From: Candidatus Hydrogenedentota bacterium
GTDB taxonomy: Bacteria > Hydrogenedentota > Hydrogenedentia > Hydrogenedentales > JAEUWI01
Direction of reading: 5' to 3'
NCBI GenBank assembly: GCA_016182605.1
Contig: JACPGE010000069.1
Span: forward strand, 62,001 to 126,000
DNA length: 64,000 nucleotides
In this document: piece by piece, positions 60,785-64,000 of the stretch
How the letters are laid out: each line of letters begins with the position of its first letter
Numbering within the stretch: the first letter of the stretch is position 1
Position numbers and translations under genes: made by a program
Notes under the pieces: generated by a model
Told to the model about the DNA's origin: nothing
What the model saw: only the letters and a program-made list of their open reading frames with translations
Database searches by the model: none

Positions 60785-61342
60785 ATGGCGCATCAAGAAC
60801 ATCATACCGATGAAGCCCAGGTCTTCGGCCTGATCGCGGAATTTGATGAGGCGGATCAGCTCCTGTCGGCGGCCAGCAAGGCCTATGCCGCGGGCTACCG
60901 CACCATGGACGCGTATAGCCCGTTTCCCATTCACGGGCTGTCGGAGGCCATCGGTTTCAACAAGACCTATGTCTCGCTGTTTACCCTGATCGGCGGCCTC
61001 TCCGGAACCGCCACTGCCATCTTCATGCAGTGGTTCGCCTCCTCCATCCATTATCCCTACCACATCGGCGGCAAGCCCTTTTTCAGTTGGCCCTCTTTCA
61101 TGCCCATTACCTTCGAATTGACCATACTCTTCGGCGCATTTTCCGCCCTCGGGAGCATGCTCCTGCTCAACGGCCTGCCGCGCCACCATCACCCGGTCTT
61201 CAATGCGAAACGCTTCGAGCGCGCCAGCAACGACGGATTCTTCCTGTGCATCGAGCAAACCGATGTGCAGTACGACAAGGAAAAGACCACCGCATTCCTC
61301 CAGGGGCTCAACCCGGTCGAAGTGTCGGAAGTACTGGACTAA
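60785..61342 (+). CDS. actD: Alternative complex III subunit ActD (DUF3341)
   Basis: 185 residues. The N-terminal soluble part (VFGLIAEFDEADQLLSAA, YRTMDAYSPFPIHGL) and the following two membrane helices (TYVSLFTLIGGLSGTATAIF and ITFELTILFGAFSALGSMLLL) are the DUF3341 layout. It is a small peripheral-plus-membrane subunit that stabilises the ActC/ActF core. ATG 60785 is preferred to a TTG three codons earlier; AGGA lies ten bases before it. Confidence 0.9.
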   Translation: MAHQEHHTDEAQVFGLIAEFDEADQLLSAASKAYAAGYRTMDAYSPFPIHGLSEAIGFNKTYVSLFTLIGGLSGTATAIFMQWFASSIHYPYHIGGKPFFSWPSFMPITFELTILFGAFSALGSMLLLNGLPRHHHPVFNAKRFERASNDGFFLCIEQTDVQYDKEKTTAFLQGLNPVEVSEVLD

Positions 61343-61383
61343 CGAATCACCGGGTACCCCGGCCAATCTAAAAAGTTGGATTG

Positions 61384-62103
61384 ATGAAAACGAACACCAT
61401 GAACGCAGCGGAATTCACATCCCAAGGGCACTGGCGCACACTTGCCGCATGCGCCGCCTGTATGCTCGCCCTGATGGGCTGCCACCCCGATATGTGGAAT
61501 CAACCGCGCTTTGCCGCGCTCCAGAAATCGGGCTTCTTCACCGACGGCCGCGCATCCCGCGATCCCGTGCCCGGTACCATCCAATACGACGGACAGCGGC
61601 GCCCCTGGAAAAGCGCCGTATTCGAAGGCATCTCCGGCGGGCAGTTGACCGTCCCCTCCATTATGGACGACACGTTCTATACCGGACGCCAGGGTGAAGG
61701 CTTCAAAGCGGACAACTACTTTCCCGTGAGCGCGGAACTGCTCGCACGCGGGCGGGAACGTTACGACGTGACCTGCACCCCCTGCCACGGCTTCGCCGGT
61801 GACGGATTCGGCGTGGTCACGCGGCGCGGCTTTCCCAATCCGCCCTCCTTCCACATAGACCGCCTCCGCGAAGTGGAGGATGGTTACCTCTTCGACGTGA
61901 TGACCAACGGATTCGGGCGCATGTACAGCTATGCCGCCCGCGTTACCCCGGAAGATCGCTGGGCGATCGCGGCTTACATCCGTGCCCTGCAATTCAGCCA
62001 GTATGCCCCACTCGATACCGTTCCCGCGGATGTCAAGGAAGCCATCCTGAATCCGCAACCAGTTGTCGAAAACCCTGCAGATAGCTCTGCGGCACACCAC
62101 TAA
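61384..62103 (+). CDS. actE: Alternative complex III subunit ActE, monohaem cytochrome c lipoprotein
   Basis: 239 residues. The signal sequence ends with lipobox ALMGC, giving a lipid-anchored periplasmic protein. A single CTPCH haem site follows at about residue 130, with the conserved GDGFGVVTRRGF behind it and a likely axial methionine in GRMYSY or later. ActE hands electrons from ActA to the terminal oxidase. The ribosome site is weak (AAAAGTTGG), so coupling to ActD may help. The start could be the second Met. Confidence 0.9.
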   Translation: MKTNTMNAAEFTSQGHWRTLAACAACMLALMGCHPDMWNQPRFAALQKSGFFTDGRASRDPVPGTIQYDGQRRPWKSAVFEGISGGQLTVPSIMDDTFYTGRQGEGFKADNYFPVSAELLARGRERYDVTCTPCHGFAGDGFGVVTRRGFPNPPSFHIDRLREVEDGYLFDVMTNGFGRMYSYAARVTPEDRWAIAAYIRALQFSQYAPLDTVPADVKEAILNPQPVVENPADSSAAHH

Positions 62104-62121
62104 AACACGCGGCGGACAGTC

Positions 62122-63336
62122 ATGCTCACTAACGAAAAATTACTCGGCATCGGTGGATTACAGCGGAAAGCCCTGCTGGCAGGGCTCATCGGCTGTGTCG
62201 TGGCCCTGCTTGGCGGCCTCCTCCTTGGCGAAAGGGGAGACAAGATTTTCGAATCCTTCCTCATCGCTTTTCTACTCTGCTTCGGCCTCGGCGCCGGTTC
62301 CATGGCCTGCATGGTCCTCCACCACCTCTGCGGCGGCGGATGGTCCTTCCTCATCCAGCGCATCTGCGAAGCGGGCTCACGCACCCTCTGGTTTTTCTTC
62401 GTGCTCGGCATCCTCATCTTGCTCGGCGGCCTCTACAGCGGCAGTCTCTACGAATGGTCTGACCTCGCATTCCGGCAGGCGCACCATATCGTGGAGAACA
62501 AGGAACGCTTCCTCAATCCCAGCACCTTCACCGTCTGCTTCCTGGTCTACTTCGCCATCTGGTTCGCCATCGCCACCCTCTACAACCGCTGGTCCAAACA
62601 ACTGGACGCCACCGGGAATCACAGCTACCTCGCAGCCATGAAGGTGTGCGCGGGGCCCTGCCTCATCCTCTACGTGCTCTCCATGACCTTCGCCGCCACC
62701 CACTGGGCCATGTCCCTGGAGCCCGAATGGTTCTCCACCATCTACGGCGCCTGGATGATCGCGGGTTACAACCTCACCGTTATCGCCTTCGCCATCCTTA
62801 TGCTCACCTACCTCAAAGACGAGCCCGGCATCAAGGAGCGCATTCAGACCAAGCACTACCACCACCTCGGCAACTTCCTCCTGGGTTTCACCATCTTCTG
62901 GACCTACATCTCCTTCTCCCAGTTCCTCATCATCTGGAACGGCAACCTCCCCGAGGAAATCGGTTTCTACATCCACCGCACCGATGGCGGACTTACCACC
63001 ATCCTGCTCATCCTCATGATCTTCAACTGGTTCGTCCCCATGATGGTCCTCCTCATGCGCCGGCAGAAGACCGATCTGCGCAAACTCCGCCGCATCGCCA
63101 TCTACACGCTGGTAATGCGTTTCTTCGATATGTACTGGAACATCGCCCCCTCCTTCCCCGATCACCACGGCAAAATCGTTCCCAGCACCCTGATACTGTC
63201 GGCCGCCGCCACCATCGGCATTGGCGGCCTTTGGTTCTATATTTACCTGAATGAACTCAAGAAGCGCCCGCTCACGCCCCAGCAGGATCCGCGCGGCGAA
63301 CTCATGTTCTACGAGGAAGAGCACAGCCATGCATAA
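62122..63336 (+). CDS. actF: Alternative complex III subunit ActF, NrfD-like membrane protein
   Basis: 404 residues, about ten membrane helices (for example ALLAGLIGCVVALLGGLLLG, FLVYFAIWFAIATLYNRW and GNFLLGFTIFWTYISFSQF). It is the ActC homologue that completes the membrane core. The conserved histidine-rich segment KHYHHLGNFLLG near residue 247 is typical. The gene overlaps the next start by eight bases. Confidence 0.92.
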   Translation: MLTNEKLLGIGGLQRKALLAGLIGCVVALLGGLLLGERGDKIFESFLIAFLLCFGLGAGSMACMVLHHLCGGGWSFLIQRICEAGSRTLWFFFVLGILILLGGLYSGSLYEWSDLAFRQAHHIVENKERFLNPSTFTVCFLVYFAIWFAIATLYNRWSKQLDATGNHSYLAAMKVCAGPCLILYVLSMTFAATHWAMSLEPEWFSTIYGAWMIAGYNLTVIAFAILMLTYLKDEPGIKERIQTKHYHHLGNFLLGFTIFWTYISFSQFLIIWNGNLPEEIGFYIHRTDGGLTTILLILMIFNWFVPMMVLLMRRQKTDLRKLRRIAIYTLVMRFFDMYWNIAPSFPDHHGKIVPSTLILSAAATIGIGGLWFYIYLNELKKRPLTPQQDPRGELMFYEEEHSHA

Positions 63337-63811
63337 CGGACATGACAACTACAACGCCGAAGAAAGCATCAAGGCCGGATACGAAGTTACCGATCTGAAT
63401 GCGAAGCTCATCGTTATCTTTCTCGCGGCCTTGGCCTTCCTTATCGCGGGTTCCGTTTTCGTAATCATCATCTTCCAGCGCGGCTTCGACAAGTCGCGCC
63501 TGCCCATGAACCTCAATGAGGCCTCGCCCGTCGCCGTCACACCGCCTCCGGTCGTCGTCCCCGGTTTTGCGCCCCTGGCCCCCGGCACGGAGGAAGGCAC
63601 GGCCCTGCTGCAACAAGATCCCGTGGCGGAGAGGAAGAAATACTTCGCGGAATCGCACGCGCACCTCGCCGGCCAGGGCTTTGTAAGCCAGGAAGCCGGC
63701 GCGGAGCGGGTCCACATTCCCATCGAAACCGCCATGGCGCTCGTGGCGGAAGCCAAAGTGCCCTACCGCCAAGTCCCCGTAACTGCACTCGCGGAAGAAG
63801 CAAAGCCATAA
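63329..63811 (+). CDS. Conserved single-TM periplasmic protein of complex III/oxidase loci
   Basis: 160 residues. One membrane helix (LIVIFLAALAFLIAGSVFVIIIF) is followed by a proline-rich linker and a short conserved segment with the order '...VHIPIETAMALVAEAKVPYR...'. The same pattern (a strand like VRIPI then AM.L.AE..LP) recurs in small proteins sitting between actF and the oxidase genes in many bacteria. Its job is not known; attachment to the oxidase or to ActF is an inference. The ATG lies inside the end of actF, and its stop overlaps the next ATG (TAATG). Confidence 0.78.
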   Translation: MHNGHDNYNAEESIKAGYEVTDLNAKLIVIFLAALAFLIAGSVFVIIIFQRGFDKSRLPMNLNEASPVAVTPPPVVVPGFAPLAPGTEEGTALLQQDPVAERKKYFAESHAHLAGQGFVSQEAGAERVHIPIETAMALVAEAKVPYRQVPVTALAEEAKP

Positions 63812-64000
63812 TGTCACAGCATGGGCCGCACAAGCATAGACCGCACTTTGCGGTATCGGGCATTCTGGCCGTATTGACGGCACTGGCGTGCTTCTGCATC
63901 GCCACGCCCGCCCGCGCACAGGAAGTGCCCGGCGAGCAGGTCGACGCGGTTAAGCTCGACCCCATCGCCTTCCGCGGACCCAAGCCCAGCGACCGCTTCA
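63811..64000 (+). CDS. Secreted protein, 5' part (cut by window end), possibly SCO1-like
   Basis: Only 63 codons are present. The start ATG 63811 shares a base with the previous stop. A signal peptide (HFAVSGILAVLTALACFCIATPARAQ, cut after ARA) is clear, then EVPGEQVDAVKLDP. No motif of the mature domain is in view. In comparable loci the gene at this place is often a SCO1/SenC copper chaperone followed by coxB and coxA, so that is the best guess, made on position only. Confidence 0.6.
   Translation, partial: MSQHGPHKHRPHFAVSGILAVLTALACFCIATPARAQEVPGEQVDAVKLDPIAFRGPKPSDRF

Noticed and set aside
1-64000. CRISPR arrays, tRNA/rRNA genes, insertion sequences and prophage genes
   Set aside because: I looked for regularly spaced repeats, cloverleaf-type sequences, transposase motifs and integrase genes and found none; the 14-bp inverted repeat at 34123 is the only hint of a possible mobile remnant.

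Overview
This is a GC-rich window from a Gram-negative bacterium. The diderm envelope shows in lipoproteins, FadL/PorV-type outer-membrane barrels, a YdbH-like bridge protein and O-antigen ligases. Alternative complex III, a giant Ser/Thr kinase with a WD40 propeller, FHA-type sigma-54 activators and a large exopolysaccharide locus suggest a poorly sampled lineage such as Hydrogenedentota or Planctomycetota. That placement is inference; there is no rRNA or tRNA here to fix it.

Region 1 (1-9323, + strand) is the 3' part of an exopolysaccharide locus: tail of a BY-kinase, initiating sugar-phosphate transferase, GT2, a GT2-GT26 fusion, a Wzy-like polymerase, a Wzx-like flippase and a secreted beta-helix protein. 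After a convergent HAD phosphatase and a secreted unknown (9352-10878, -) comes an orphan NtrC-type response regulator that overlaps a large membrane protein (11010-14235). Region 2 (14245-23547) is a second glycan block: TylF-like methyltransferase (-), then GT2, methyltransferase, hexapeptide acyltransferase, GT4, GT9, two more GT4 enzymes and an AsnB-type amidotransferase, mostly with overlapping or nearly abutting reading frames.

Region 3 (23575-28795) encodes a secreted transglutaminase-like protein, a YdbH/AsmA-like protein and a lipoprotein that appears to fuse YnbE and YdbL, so it looks like a compact inter-membrane lipid-transport module. It ends at a UUCG-loop terminator. Then come a YfcE-like phosphoesterase, an LSm-like small protein and a 1385-residue kinase-WD40 protein (all -).

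Region 4 (34269-39203) holds a TPR-like lipoprotein, a large lipoprotein whose N-terminus is its paralogue and whose C-terminus is CsgG-like, an outer-membrane barrel protein and a small conserved unknown. Region 5 (39216-54991) returns to surface glycans: GT4 (-), heparinase-like protein, O-antigen ligase-TPR, TPR membrane protein and glycerate kinase, closed by a strong terminator. Next is an FHA-GAF-AAA+ sigma-54 activator, followed directly by a textbook -24/-12 promoter and a 75-residue Fis-like HTH protein. An aldo/keto reductase and a second, inverted copy of the ligase-TPR plus TPR pair follow.

Region 6 (54992-64000) is a 608-base leader and the alternative complex III operon actABCDEF, followed by a conserved periplasmic partner and the start of a further secreted protein. 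This is a quinol:cytochrome c oxidoreductase normally coupled to a haem-copper oxidase, which probably lies just beyond the window. The most interesting items are the sigma-54-driven micro-HTH gene, the YnbE-YdbL fusion, the CsgG chimera with its paralogue, and the duplicated ligase-TPR modules. No CRISPR array, tRNA, rRNA or intact mobile element was seen.
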